DNA from: an uncultured Pelagibacteraceae bacterium
GTDB taxonomy: Bacteria > Pseudomonadota > Alphaproteobacteria > Pelagibacterales > Pelagibacteraceae
Length of the DNA: 64,000 nucleotides
Direction: 5' to 3'
Assembly: GCA_902594705.1 (NCBI GenBank)
Contig: CACJNI010000003.1
Location: forward strand, 79,410 to 143,409
In this document: piece after piece, positions 20,002 to 29,712 of the stretch
How positions within the stretch are numbered: the first letter of the stretch is position 1
How the letters are laid out: each line of letters begins with the position of its first letter
The notes under the pieces: model-generated
What the model saw: only the letters and a program-made list of their open reading frames with translations
Told to the model about the DNA's origin: nothing
The model's database searches: none
Translations under genes and position numbers: made by a program

Positions 20002-20439
20002 ATGGTGAAAGTCTTAATTAAAAAATTAGACAAGAAAGTTAAACTACCAGAATATAAAACAACAGGTTCATCTGGACTAGATTTGACTGCATTCATTGAA
20101 AAGAAAATATTAATTAAACCAGGCGAAAACGCTTTAGTGCCAACAGGTATATCAATTGCAATACCTGAGGATACCGAAGTTCAGATCAGGCCGCGATCAG
20201 GTTTGGCAGCCAAAAATAATATAAGTATATTAAATACTCCTGGAACAATTGATAGTGACTATAGAGGAGAAATAAAAGTAATTTTATTTAATCATGGAGA
20301 TAAAGACTTTACAGTAAATAACGATGATAGGATTGCACAAATGATATTAATGCCAATTCTAAAAGTAGATTTTGAAACTGTAGAAACTTTGCCTGAGACA
20401 ATTAGAGGTTCAGGTGGATTTGGATCAACGGGTAAGTGA
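20002..20439 (+). CDS. dut: dUTP diphosphatase
   Basis: GSSGLDLTAF, RPRSGLAAK, GTIDSDYRGEIKV, GSGGFGSTGK. Confidence 0.97.
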   Translation: MVKVLIKKLDKKVKLPEYKTTGSSGLDLTAFIEKKILIKPGENALVPTGISIAIPEDTEVQIRPRSGLAAKNNISILNTPGTIDSDYRGEIKVILFNHGDKDFTVNNDDRIAQMILMPILKVDFETVETLPETIRGSGGFGSTGK

Positions 20440-21188
20440 AAAATTCATTATCTAAACGAAAGCTTGAGAGATACTCTAGACAAATAATACTTAAGGATAT
20501 TGGTATATTAGGACAAAAGAAAATAATTAATTCAAAAGTTTTAATTGTAGGAATTGGTGGATTAGGTAGTCCAGTTGCAGATTTGTTGGCTAGATGTGGT
20601 GTAGGGTATATAGGTGCAATTGATCACGATAAAGTAGATATTTCAAATCTTCAAAGACAAATTTTGTATACTTCAAAAGATGTTGGAAAATTTAAGGTTG
20701 ATATCTTTAAAAGGAGAATAAAATTAATTAACAGAGATGTAAAAGTCAAAATTTTAAAAGAAAAAGCATCAGAAAAAAATTTAAATAAAATTATAAAAGA
20801 TTTCGATATAATTGTAGATGGAACAGATAATTTTAAAACTAAATTTTTAATAAATAAATTTTCATTAAAATATAAAAGAAAATTAATAGTTGGTGCTATT
20901 AGCAAATTTGATGGACATATTTTTTCATTCGATTTTAATAATAAATCAAGTCCATGTTTAAAATGTTTTTACCAGTCAGAACCTTCTGATCAAGTTTTAA
21001 ATTGTGAAAGTGAAGGAATATTAGGAACTACATCAAATATAATTGGGAGTATGCAAGCAAATGAAGTTTTAAAAAACATAATTTCGTCAGATAAAAGTCT
21101 TCACTCATCAATTCTAATTATTAATCTGAAAAAACTTGAATTTAGAAAAATAAAATTTACTAAAAAAAAAGGTTGTTTATGCAATTAA
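20436..21188 (+). CDS. ThiF/MoeB/HesA family adenylyltransferase (GTG start)
   Basis: RYSRQIILKDIGILGQKKI, IVGIGGLGSPVADLLARCGVG, DGTDNFKTKFLIN. Confidence 0.92.
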   Translation: MKNSLSKRKLERYSRQIILKDIGILGQKKIINSKVLIVGIGGLGSPVADLLARCGVGYIGAIDHDKVDISNLQRQILYTSKDVGKFKVDIFKRRIKLINRDVKVKILKEKASEKNLNKIIKDFDIIVDGTDNFKTKFLINKFSLKYKRKLIVGAISKFDGHIFSFDFNNKSSPCLKCFYQSEPSDQVLNCESEGILGTTSNIIGSMQANEVLKNIISSDKSLHSSILIINLKKLEFRKIKFTKKKGCLCN

Positions 21189-21625
21189 TCTTCAAGATTT
21201 TAATCATAATATTTTTTACTTCTTATGCCATTTCTGAAAATAATGAAAAATTTTTAATGCTTAAAAATGATAAGGTGAACGTAAGATATGGCCCAAGTTT
21301 TGATTATCCAATAAAGTATATTTACAAGAAAATAAACTTGCCGGTAAAAGTGATTGATAAAAAAGAAAATTTTAGAAGAATAATTGACAATAAAAAAAAT
21401 GGTGGGTGGATACACATTTCTCAATTGAAGCAATCAAAATCCTTTATAACTGTATCAAATAAAATTCTATTCAAAAAACCAACTAAATTTTCTAAACCCT
21501 TGGCTAAAATAGAAACAGGAAGATTATTGATAGTGAAAAAATGCGAAAGGGATTGGTGCTTAGTAGAAACTAAAAGTTTTAAAGGGTGGGTTGATGAAGA
21601 AAATCTTTGGGGAAAAATCAACTAA
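21179..21625 (+). CDS. Secreted SH3-domain protein (two SH3-like repeats)
   Basis: Signal peptide then VNVRYGPSFDYPIKYIY...NGGWIHISQL and RDWCLVETKSFKGWVDEENLWG. Confidence 0.8.
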   Translation: MQLIFKILIIIFFTSYAISENNEKFLMLKNDKVNVRYGPSFDYPIKYIYKKINLPVKVIDKKENFRRIIDNKKNGGWIHISQLKQSKSFITVSNKILFKKPTKFSKPLAKIETGRLLIVKKCERDWCLVETKSFKGWVDEENLWGKIN

Positions 21626-21651
21626 CCCTCTAAGTTATATATATTAACTAA

Positions 21652-21831
21652 TCATTTTTGTTGGACACAAACGTCTTTGATAACTGGAGCATTTGCACAA
21701 TCAACACATTTAGTCTTTTGAACTATACATCCATCATCAAGGACTTCAACATCAACTATTTTATCACACTTGGAACAAGTTGAAGAAATTGTTAATCCAC
21801 ATTTTTTACAATTATAATTTTCTATTTGCAT
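21652..21831 (-). CDS. 59-aa Cys-rich zinc-ribbon-like protein, not in the ORF track
   Basis: Manual translation MQIENYNCKKCGLTISSTCSKCDKIVDVEVLDDGCIVQKTKCVDCANAPVIKDVCVQQK*; three CxxC motifs. Confidence 0.75.
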   Translation of the reverse strand: MQIENYNCKKCGLTISSTCSKCDKIVDVEVLDDGCIVQKTKCVDCANAPVIKDVCVQQK

Positions 21832-21875
21832 ATATTAAAAATTAAATATGTAAAAATTATTTTCAACAAATATCC

Positions 21876-21896
21876 TTGCGAATAATTATTATTTAC
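21876..21896. promoter_or_regulatory. Fur-box-like direct repeat copy 1
   Basis: TTGCGAATAATTATTATTTAC. Confidence 0.5.
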
Positions 21897-21905
21897 GCAT
21901 TTTTT

Positions 21906-21923
21906 TTGCGAATAATTATTATT
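21906..21923. promoter_or_regulatory. Fur-box-like direct repeat copy 2
   Basis: TTGCGAATAATTATTATT, exact 18-bp repeat of copy 1 at a 30-bp period. Confidence 0.5.
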
Positions 21924-21962
21924 ACTACAAATTATCCTTATTAAATTTTTCTTAAATACTTA

Positions 21963-21983
21963 TTGATAATGATTATTATTTAC
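21963..21983. promoter_or_regulatory. Fur-box-like copy 3
   Basis: TTGATAATGATTATTATTTAC, 18/21 identical to copy 1; contains the imperfect 7-1-7 palindrome TGATAAT-G-ATTATTA. Confidence 0.5.
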
Positions 21984-22218
21984 TTTTTGATCTACTTGCC
22001 CACCACTTATCTAAAATGAAATACCAAATAGAATTAGCAATTGGCTCTACAATTGCATCGGTTAATGCTATCATAAATGATACATCCGCGACCAACATCA
22101 AAACAGTTATAGCAATTACAAAATGACCAACTGTATAAACAATTGTTCTTAAAATAGAGCCTTTGTTATTGGAATAAATCTGACCGGCAGCTTTAAAAAT
22201 ACCGTTGGTAACTTCCAT
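21976..22218 (-). CDS. DUF2061-like small membrane protein
   Basis: GSILRTIVYTVGHFVIAITVLMLVADVSFMIALTDAIVEPIANSIWYFILDKWW. Confidence 0.7.
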   Translation of the reverse strand: MEVTNGIFKAAGQIYSNNKGSILRTIVYTVGHFVIAITVLMLVADVSFMIALTDAIVEPIANSIWYFILDKWWASRSKSK

Positions 22219-22814
22219 TATTCTTTAAACGGGCTTTCAAGAACACAAGCAACTAAGTGAACTCTAGCCTGTTCTCCTCCATTAAAAAAGTTATGATATT
22301 TTGTATTGTTAGTAATCCATACATGTCCATCTGCAGGTAAATGTTTTGCAACATTTTCAATGACCATTGAACAACCTGCATTAGTTACTATCGGAATATG
22401 CAATCTACACTCTGGATCTTTATGCCAGCTTAGCGTTGATCTTGGCTCTTTTAGTAAAAGCCTTACTCTTCCTAGTTTAAATTTTTTACTAAGAATTTCA
22501 TAAACCTCTTTAAAATAAGTTTTCTCGAACTCTGGTAGCAACTGAGTATATTTTGATTCATCAATATCAATATCTCTTGAGACTTCTTTACCTGTCTCAT
22601 CTGCTATAGTCCAATATCTACCTCTGATGTTGTTCCCTTCTATAGAGTCTTTGTTATTTGGAACTTGATTTAGAGGAATTGCACCAAAATGTGTAACACC
22701 TGGCGAATTAAATTTCTTTTTCTCTAAAATTAGATTTAAGTCATTTCGCAATCTATTTATATCAAACTTAATTTCAGGAACTTTATAAAAGTCTTCGAAC
22801 GATAGTGATGTCAT
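22218..22814 (-). CDS. Aspartyl/asparaginyl beta-hydroxylase family (2OG-Fe) protein
   Basis: LSWHKDPECRLHIPIVTN...GHVWITNNTKYHNFFNGGEQARVHLV. Confidence 0.75.
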   Translation of the reverse strand: MTSLSFEDFYKVPEIKFDINRLRNDLNLILEKKKFNSPGVTHFGAIPLNQVPNNKDSIEGNNIRGRYWTIADETGKEVSRDIDIDESKYTQLLPEFEKTYFKEVYEILSKKFKLGRVRLLLKEPRSTLSWHKDPECRLHIPIVTNAGCSMVIENVAKHLPADGHVWITNNTKYHNFFNGGEQARVHLVACVLESPFKE

Positions 22815-22833
22815 TTTTCCGCTTTCCTTAATA

Positions 22834-25071
22834 CTAGTTTAATCTTAAATCAAATCTATCTGCATTCATCACTTTGACCCATGCAGATACAAAGTCTTTA
22901 ACAAATTTGTCAGATGAGTCTTTGCAGGCATAGACCTCGGCTAATGCTCTTAATTGAGAATTTGAACCAAAAATAAGGTCAACTCTTGAACCTTTCCACT
23001 TAGTTTTTTTTGACTTTCTATCTTTACCAACAAAATATTGTTCAGATTTATCAGTTTCTTTCCAAGTGGTACTCATATCAAGAAGATTTACAAAATAATC
23101 TGTTGATAGAGTTCCAGGTTTTTTTGTAAAAACTCCATTTTTAGAACTATCATAGTTTGTATCTAAAACTCTCATTCCTCCTACAAGAACTGTCATCTCA
23201 GGTGCCGTTAATCCCATTAATTGTGCCTTATCAATTAATTTTTCCTCAGCTGAAACATTAGATTTACCTTTTTTCATGTAGTTTCTAAAACCATCAGCTT
23301 GCGGCTCAAGTAATCCAAATGAATTTACATCTGTTTGGTCTTGTCTTGCATCTCCTCTTCCAGGAGTAAATGGAACCTGAGTTTTATGACCAGCTTTTTT
23401 TGCTGCCATCTCTATTCCTACATTTCCACCTAATACTATAAGATCCGCCATTGAGACTGATTTTTTATTTGTATCAAATTTTTTCTTAATTTTTTGTAAA
23501 CCTTTAATAACCTTTGAAAGTTTTTTAGGGTTATTGACTTTCCAACTTCTTTGAGGCTCAAGCATAATTCTTGCTCCGTTTGCTCCACCTCTTTTGTCAG
23601 AACCTCTGTATGTAGAAGCAGAAGCCCAAGCCGTAGAAACTAAATCAGAAACAGAGATTTTTGATTTTGAAAGCTTTGATTTTAAATCTCTTATATCTTT
23701 TGATTTAAGTTTATATTTTGGTTTATCTATAGGATCTTGCCAAATTAATTGTTCTTTTGGTACTTCGCTACCCAAATAACATGCTCTTGGTCCCATGTCT
23801 CTATGAGTAAGCTTAAACCAAGCTCTTGCAAATGCATCAGCAAATTCATCTGGATTTTGATAAAAATGTTTTGAAATTGGTCCATAACTTTTATCCATTC
23901 TCAAAGATAAATCAGTTGTTTGCATCATTGGAGGATGCATTTTACTTTTATCATGAGCATCAGGAACCATTTTAATTCTCTGACCATTCTTTTTTGGAGT
24001 CCATTGAAATGCTCCAGCAGGTCCTTTTGTCAATTCCCATTCATGGTTAAATAAACAATCGAAGTAACCCATATCCCATTGTGTTGGTGTTTGTGTCCAT
24101 GCCCCTTCTATACCACTACTTATTGCGTGTACACCTTTTCCTGATTTGTAATTACTATTCCAACCAGTTGCTTGATCTTGAATTCTTGATGCTTCTGGAT
24201 CAGGTCCCTTATGTGATTCAGGTGCAGCACCATGAGATTTTCCAAAAGTATGACCACCAGCAACTAGTGCAACTGTTTCATAATCATTCATTGCCATTCG
24301 TCCAAATGTTTCCCTAATATCATGAGCTGCTTTCAATGGGTCTGGATTAAAATCTGGACCTTGTGGATTTACATAAATTAATCCCATGTGAGAAGCCCCC
24401 AATGGTTGTTCAAGATCTCTTTTTCCGCTGTATCTCTTAACACCTAACATTTCTTTTTCTGAACCCCAGTAAATATCATCTTCTGGTTCCCAGATATCAG
24501 TTCTTCCCGCTCCAAAACCGAACGTTTTAAAGCCCATTGACTCTAATGCTACATTTCCAACTAGTATAAATAAATCCGCCCAAGAAATTCTTTTTCCATA
24601 TTTCTGTTTTATTGGCCACAAAAGTAATCTAGCTTTATCTAGATTAACATTATCAGGCCAAGCATTTAACGGTGCAAACCTTTGATTACCTGTTCCAGCT
24701 CCCCCTCTACCATCACCTGTTCTGTATGTACCTGCTGCGTGCCATGCTAATCTAATAAATAAAGGACCATAATGACCGTAATCTGCTGGCCACCAATCTT
24801 GTGAGTCTGTCATTAATTTGTTTAAATCTTTTTTGAGTGCTTTGTAATTCAGTTTTTTAAATTCTTTAGAATAATTAAATTTTTTCTCCATTGGATTTGA
24901 TAAATTCGAGTGCTGACTTAAAATTTTCAAATTCAAACTATTTGGCCAAAAATCTCTATTTGTTTGTCCTCTTCCAGCACTAAATTTTGCTGGTGTTCCT
25001 GCACCTGTAAACGGGCACTTGCTTAATTCTGTTGATTTAAATGTTTTACTCTTATGAAGTTCCGCACTCAT
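22834..25071 (-). CDS. katG: Catalase-peroxidase
   Basis: [56 protein letters not shown]; full-length two-domain protein. Confidence 0.97.
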   Translation of the reverse strand: MSAELHKSKTFKSTELSKCPFTGAGTPAKFSAGRGQTNRDFWPNSLNLKILSQHSNLSNPMEKKFNYSKEFKKLNYKALKKDLNKLMTDSQDWWPADYGHYGPLFIRLAWHAAGTYRTGDGRGGAGTGNQRFAPLNAWPDNVNLDKARLLLWPIKQKYGKRISWADLFILVGNVALESMGFKTFGFGAGRTDIWEPEDDIYWGSEKEMLGVKRYSGKRDLEQPLGASHMGLIYVNPQGPDFNPDPLKAAHDIRETFGRMAMNDYETVALVAGGHTFGKSHGAAPESHKGPDPEASRIQDQATGWNSNYKSGKGVHAISSGIEGAWTQTPTQWDMGYFDCLFNHEWELTKGPAGAFQWTPKKNGQRIKMVPDAHDKSKMHPPMMQTTDLSLRMDKSYGPISKHFYQNPDEFADAFARAWFKLTHRDMGPRACYLGSEVPKEQLIWQDPIDKPKYKLKSKDIRDLKSKLSKSKISVSDLVSTAWASASTYRGSDKRGGANGARIMLEPQRSWKVNNPKKLSKVIKGLQKIKKKFDTNKKSVSMADLIVLGGNVGIEMAAKKAGHKTQVPFTPGRGDARQDQTDVNSFGLLEPQADGFRNYMKKGKSNVSAEEKLIDKAQLMGLTAPEMTVLVGGMRVLDTNYDSSKNGVFTKKPGTLSTDYFVNLLDMSTTWKETDKSEQYFVGKDRKSKKTKWKGSRVDLIFGSNSQLRALAEVYACKDSSDKFVKDFVSAWVKVMNADRFDLRLN

Positions 25072-25091
25072 TATTATTTATCTCCTTTAAT

Positions 25092-25108
25092 ATTATAATT
25101 ATTCTAAT
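25092..25108. promoter_or_regulatory. Irr/Fur-superfamily box-like site 1 upstream of katG
   Basis: ATTATAATTATTCTAAT; shares a 15-bp core TTATAATTATTCTAA with site 2. Confidence 0.5.
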
Positions 25109-25114
25109 TCCTTG

Positions 25115-25131
25115 TTTATAATTATTCTAAA
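25115..25131. promoter_or_regulatory. Irr-box-like site 2 upstream of katG
   Basis: TTTATAATTATTCTAAA, one mismatch to the Irr ICE pattern TTTAGAA-N3-TTCTAAA (pattern from memory). Confidence 0.55.
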
Positions 25132-25177
25132 GAAGATTGTCAATAAGTCAGAATATTTATGATGTAATTTTGAAAAC

Positions 25178-25588
25178 CTAGTCTTCTAATTTAACTAAAA
25201 CTTCGACTGATTTAATTTTTTTTCCAGGTATAGATTTTTGAATTTCTATTGGTCCTACATCCTCATTTTTAAGATCAATAAGCTTTTCTTCTTTAACATC
25301 GAAGAAGTGGTGATGATCTGTGACATTTGTATCAAAATAAGTTTGATTAGAATTAATAGGTATTTCTTTTAAATATCCTTTTTTATGAAATGCATGAACT
25401 GTATTGTAAACAGTTGCTAAAGAAACTTTCTCTCCAGTTTTATCTTTTATCAAATTGAATAAGTCGTTTATTGTGAAATGGAAAGTTTTATCCCTATTAA
25501 ATAAAACCTCGCATATATTTATTCTTTGTTTAGTTGGTCTTAAGCTAGAGTTTCTTAGTTTTTCAATAAATTCTTGTTTACTAGTCAT
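25178..25588 (-). CDS. irr: Irr-type Fur-superfamily regulator
   Basis: LRPTKQRINICEVLF, VSLATVYNTVHAF, TYFDTNVTDHHHFF; gene order irr-fabA-fabB-fabI typical of alphaproteobacteria. Confidence 0.88.
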   Translation of the reverse strand: MTSKQEFIEKLRNSSLRPTKQRINICEVLFNRDKTFHFTINDLFNLIKDKTGEKVSLATVYNTVHAFHKKGYLKEIPINSNQTYFDTNVTDHHHFFDVKEEKLIDLKNEDVGPIEIQKSIPGKKIKSVEVLVKLED

Positions 25589-25594
25589 TAGCAA

Positions 25595-25611
25595 TTTAAA
25601 ACTATTCTAAA
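25595..25611. promoter_or_regulatory. Irr-box-like site upstream of irr
   Basis: TTTAAAACTATTCTAAA, one mismatch to TTTAGAA-N3-TTCTAAA. Confidence 0.55.
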
Positions 25612-25661
25612 CTATTTGTATATTATAATGTACCTAAATCAAGTAATAAGATTACAAAATT

Positions 25662-26162
25662 ATGAAAAAAAGTTCCTTTAATTACAACGAACTAATTGAT
25701 TGCGCTAATGGTAAGTTATTTGGTCCAGGTAATGCAAAATTACCTTCTCCACCAATGCTAATGTTTGATAGAATTACAGAAATAACTGAGAGTGAAGGTT
25801 TTTATAAAAAAGGATCTATGAAAGCCGAACTTGATATTAAGGATAATTTGTGGTTTTTTGATTGTCATTTTAGAGAAGATCCAGTTATGCCAGGTTGTCT
25901 TGGTTTAGATGCAATGTGGCAGCTGGTTGGCTTTTTTCTTGGTTGGCTTGGAAAACCAGGAAGAGGTAGAGCATTGGGTGTAAGCACTGTAAAATTTACT
26001 GGTGAAGTTCTTAAAAATGTCAAAATGGCAACATACGAAATAGATATGAAAAGAATTCTTGTTAAAGGAGAAACAACTGTGGGACTTGCAAATGGAATAT
26101 TGCTTGCTGATGGAAAAAAGATTTATAGTGCAGAAAATCTTAAGGTAGGATTATTTAAATAA
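25662..26162 (+). CDS. fabA: 3-hydroxydecanoyl-ACP dehydratase/isomerase
   Basis: [44 protein letters not shown]. Confidence 0.97.
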   Translation: MKKSSFNYNELIDCANGKLFGPGNAKLPSPPMLMFDRITEITESEGFYKKGSMKAELDIKDNLWFFDCHFREDPVMPGCLGLDAMWQLVGFFLGWLGKPGRGRALGVSTVKFTGEVLKNVKMATYEIDMKRILVKGETTVGLANGILLADGKKIYSAENLKVGLFK

Positions 26163-27373
26163 TGAAAAGAGTAGTTGTAACAGGACTTGGTGTAGTTTCA
26201 TGTTTGGGAAATAACCAAGATGAAGTTTATCAATCGTTAGTTAATACAAAATCAGGAATAACATTTTCTGACGAATACAAAGAGCATAATTTAAAAAGCC
26301 ATGTTCATGGTAAACCAAATATCAAATTGGAAGATTATATAGATAGAAAAGTTATTAGGTTTATGGGTGCTGGATCAGCATATAATTATGTTGCAATGAG
26401 TGAAGCAGTTAAAGATTCTGGATTAGAAGAAAATGAGGTTAGTAATATTTCAACAGGTATGGTCATGGGATCTGGAGGACCATCAATTGAAAATGTGATT
26501 TTAGCATCAGATAAAACAAGAGAAAAAAATCCAAAAAAAATGGGTCCATTTATAGTCCCAAGAACTATGGCAAGTACTGCTTCTGCCACTCTTGCAGTAC
26601 CGTTTAAAATAAAAGGCACTAATTACACAATAAGTTCTGCATGCGCAACGAGTGGTCATTGTATTGGTAATGCAATGGAGCTCATTCAATTAGGAAAACA
26701 AAATATTATTTTTGCAGGTGGTAGTGATGAGGTTCATTTTGCAATGACTGCGATGTTTGATGCGATGACTGCACTATCATCAAAATATAACGATACCCCT
26801 GAAAAAGCCTCAAGACCGTATGATAAAACAAGAGATGGTTTTGTAATTGCTGGTGGAGGTGGAGTTCTTGTTTTGGAAGAATACGAACATGCCAAAGCAA
26901 GAGGTGCTAAAATATATGCAGAATTAACAGGATATGGAGCAACATCAGATGGCTATGATATGGTTGCACCATCTGGTGAGGGAGCGGTGAGATGTATGAA
27001 AATGGCTCTAGCAACTTCAAAAAATAAAATTGACTATATTAATACCCACGGAACATCAACACCTGTAGGAGATATTACAGAATTAAAAGCAGTTGGAGAG
27101 GCTTTTCCAGACTATAAACCTAAGATAAGTTCTACAAAATCTTTATCAGGTCATTCATTAGGTGCAACTTCGGTTCATGAAGCAATTTATAGTTTGATAA
27201 TGATGAAAAACAATTTTATTTCAGCTTCAGCAAATATTTCAGAAATGGATGATGAAGCAAAAAACTATCCGATTGTTACACAAGTTGAAAAAGACGTAAA
27301 TTTAAATGCAATTATGTCTAACAGCTTTGGTTTTGGTGGAACTAATGCAACATTAGTGTTTGAGAAAGTTTAG
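26162..27373 (+). CDS. fabB: 3-oxoacyl-ACP synthase I
   Basis: [67 protein letters not shown]. Confidence 0.96.
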   Translation: MKRVVVTGLGVVSCLGNNQDEVYQSLVNTKSGITFSDEYKEHNLKSHVHGKPNIKLEDYIDRKVIRFMGAGSAYNYVAMSEAVKDSGLEENEVSNISTGMVMGSGGPSIENVILASDKTREKNPKKMGPFIVPRTMASTASATLAVPFKIKGTNYTISSACATSGHCIGNAMELIQLGKQNIIFAGGSDEVHFAMTAMFDAMTALSSKYNDTPEKASRPYDKTRDGFVIAGGGGVLVLEEYEHAKARGAKIYAELTGYGATSDGYDMVAPSGEGAVRCMKMALATSKNKIDYINTHGTSTPVGDITELKAVGEAFPDYKPKISSTKSLSGHSLGATSVHEAIYSLIMMKNNFISASANISEMDDEAKNYPIVTQVEKDVNLNAIMSNSFGFGGTNATLVFEKV

Positions 27374-27377
27374 ATCT

Positions 27378-28163
27378 ATGAGTTTAATGAAGGGAAAAAA
27401 AGGTCTTATCATGGGCGTTGCCAATGAAAGGTCAATTGCATGGGGTATATCGCAAAAACTAGCTGAAGCTGGAGCAGAGTTAGCTTTTACATATTTGGGT
27501 GATGCTTTAAAAAAAAGAGTTGTTCCACTTGCAGAAAAACTAAATTCAAATGTAACATTTAGCTGTGATGTAGAAAAAAAAGAAGAAGTTGTAAAACTAT
27601 TTGAGGATGTAAAAAGTCAATGGGGAGAAATTGATTTTGTAGTGCATGCAATTGCATTTTCAGATAAGTCTGAGTTGTCAGGAGAATATTTAAATACTAC
27701 TCGCGAAAATTTTTTGAGGAGCATGTTAATATCTTGTTTTTCATTTACTGAAGTTGCTAGAGAGGCATCTAAAATAATGAATCAAGGCGGCAGTATGATC
27801 ACTTTGAGTTATGAGGCAAATAAAGCCATTCCTAATTATAATGTAATGGGAGTTTGTAAAGCTGCATTAGAATCAAGTGTTAAATATTTAGCAAGAGATC
27901 TTGGAGAAAAGAATATTAGAGTTAATGCGATAAGTGCTGGACCTATAAAAACACTTGCCGCATCTGCTATTGGAGATGCAAAATTTCTTTACAAGTGGAA
28001 TGCCGATCATTCGTTCTTGAAAAGAAATGTTGATAATCTTGATGTTGGAAATTCAGCATTATATCTATTAAGTGATATGGCAAGTGGTGTTACTGGTGAA
28101 ATACATTATGTAGATGCTGGCTATAATAAAGTAGGTATGCCAGATCCAAAAAATATTATATAA
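27378..28163 (+). CDS. fabI: Enoyl-ACP reductase
   Basis: GKKGLIMGVANERSIAWGISQKLAEAGAELAFTY, YNVMGVCKAALE, RVNAISAGPIKTLAASAI. Confidence 0.96.
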   Translation: MSLMKGKKGLIMGVANERSIAWGISQKLAEAGAELAFTYLGDALKKRVVPLAEKLNSNVTFSCDVEKKEEVVKLFEDVKSQWGEIDFVVHAIAFSDKSELSGEYLNTTRENFLRSMLISCFSFTEVAREASKIMNQGGSMITLSYEANKAIPNYNVMGVCKAALESSVKYLARDLGEKNIRVNAISAGPIKTLAASAIGDAKFLYKWNADHSFLKRNVDNLDVGNSALYLLSDMASGVTGEIHYVDAGYNKVGMPDPKNII

Positions 28164-28209
28164 AATCTTAGTAAATTAAATAATTTTAGTTTTAATAATT
28201 TGATTTAAA

Positions 28210-29130
28210 ATGAGAATAATTGTTGTTTTTATATCTATTTTCTTTTTTTTTAATAATTTTTCTTTTGCAAAAAGTTATAAAGTAGGCGACAAAATATCAG
28301 ACAGAATCGAATTGTATAAAAAATATACTTTTGAATTGCCAGATGGAGATTGGACCATAGCAGACAAATTTTCGTACAGTTATTATGGTATTATTTCAAA
28401 AGGTTATACATTACTGAGAATAAAAAATAATAAAGCAATAGAAAGTTTTGAAATTGCTGAATTAAAAGCTCCAGGACGTTTTCAAGATATTATAAACATT
28501 GCTTTAGTTGAAATCATGTTTAAAAATAAATACGATGGTTGTTATGAAAGACCTGAGTACTATAAACTCGAATTTTTTGCAAAAGGATCAACGCATAATT
28601 GCTTCTGGATTTTGCATTCAGATGTTTACAAAGAACTAAATGATCCAGATGATCCTGAATTAAGAGGAGCTAATACACAATTAAAAGCATGGATAAGAGA
28701 AAATAATATAGAACTGCCCCAAGTAGGCGTTGGAAGTTTACATAGCTACTTTTCAAGATTAACTGGTGGAAAATGGTTTGTAATTTCACATGGCATTGAT
28801 CCTGAAATATTAGGGGCCCCTAAAAGTAAATTTGTTAAGGAAGATAGATCGGAGTATCATAAACATAATATATCTGAATATCCTGAACATAAGAAAATTA
28901 TGGATAAAGTCCTATCTATGGGCGCTGAGAGACATAAAAAATTTGAAATAGAAGTAAGAGCAAAAGAACATCATAAACTTAATTTAGATAATTACATTGC
29001 CAATTTAAGTGACAAAAAAGATAATGATGATGATGTAATATCCCAAATAAAAAAGCTTGATGAATTATTTAAATCTGGAGTTATAAACGAAAAAGAGTTT
29101 AAAAAAGCGAAAGAAAAAGTGCTAAATTAA
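28210..29130 (+). CDS. Secreted hypothetical protein with C-terminal SHOCT-like motif
   Basis: N-terminal signal peptide; C-terminus ISQIKKLDELFKSGVINEKEFKKAKEKVL. Confidence 0.65.
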   Translation: MRIIVVFISIFFFFNNFSFAKSYKVGDKISDRIELYKKYTFELPDGDWTIADKFSYSYYGIISKGYTLLRIKNNKAIESFEIAELKAPGRFQDIINIALVEIMFKNKYDGCYERPEYYKLEFFAKGSTHNCFWILHSDVYKELNDPDDPELRGANTQLKAWIRENNIELPQVGVGSLHSYFSRLTGGKWFVISHGIDPEILGAPKSKFVKEDRSEYHKHNISEYPEHKKIMDKVLSMGAERHKKFEIEVRAKEHHKLNLDNYIANLSDKKDNDDDVISQIKKLDELFKSGVINEKEFKKAKEKVLN

Positions 29131-29146
29131 TTTCTAATTTGTAAAA

Positions 29147-29536
29147 ATGATAAGTCAAATAAGTATTTACCTTACTAGTATGATATTAGGAATTATGCTC
29201 TTTTTCTCATTCATTGTTGCACCAGTTACTTTTACTGCAATAAATGAGGAAAATGCCAGAATATTTATAAGAAAAATATTTCCTTATTACTACACTGTTA
29301 ATTTAGCTATTAGTGTTTTAATTTTAATTTTATTTATAATTCTTAAAATTTTTTCTTTAGATTTTTATTTAATATTAATCGTAGCATTATTATTTGCTGT
29401 ATCAAATTTTGTACTAATGCCACTGATAAATAAGTTTAGAGATGAAAAGCAGGATAAAAAATTTAAACTATCACACTTTATTTCTGTAGCGATAAATTTT
29501 GTTCAAATAATTATGTTGGTTATTGTTTTAATTTAA
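29147..29536 (+). CDS. DUF4149/TMEM205-like membrane protein
   Basis: Four TM helices; MILGIMLFFSFIVAPVTFTAINEENARIFIRKIFPYYY. Confidence 0.65.
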   Translation: MISQISIYLTSMILGIMLFFSFIVAPVTFTAINEENARIFIRKIFPYYYTVNLAISVLILILFIILKIFSLDFYLILIVALLFAVSNFVLMPLINKFRDEKQDKKFKLSHFISVAINFVQIIMLVIVLI

Positions 29537-29685
29537 AAAGAATTAGTAATACCTAATCCAACAGCAATAAAAATACCTAACCAGATTAAACCTTTAATAA
29601 AAAAAAATGCAAAACTACCAAGTAATAAATATCTTCCATATTTATTTTTCTGTATTTCTAACTTAAAGTTTTTTAAAAGCTTCAT
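29533..29685 (-). CDS. 50-aa small membrane protein, not in the ORF track
   Basis: Manual translation MKLLKNFKLEIQKNKYGRYLLLGSFAFFFIKGLIWLGIFIAVGLGITNSF*; one long TM hairpin region. Confidence 0.65.
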   Translation of the reverse strand: MKLLKNFKLEIQKNKYGRYLLLGSFAFFFIKGLIWLGIFIAVGLGITNSF

Positions 29686-29712
29686 TCTATTATAATTTAT
29701 TACAATTATTTT

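Noticed and set aside
23594-24317. + strand ORFs within katG (23594-23779, 24081-24317)
   Set aside because: Antisense to a strongly conserved protein-coding region, no supporting signals
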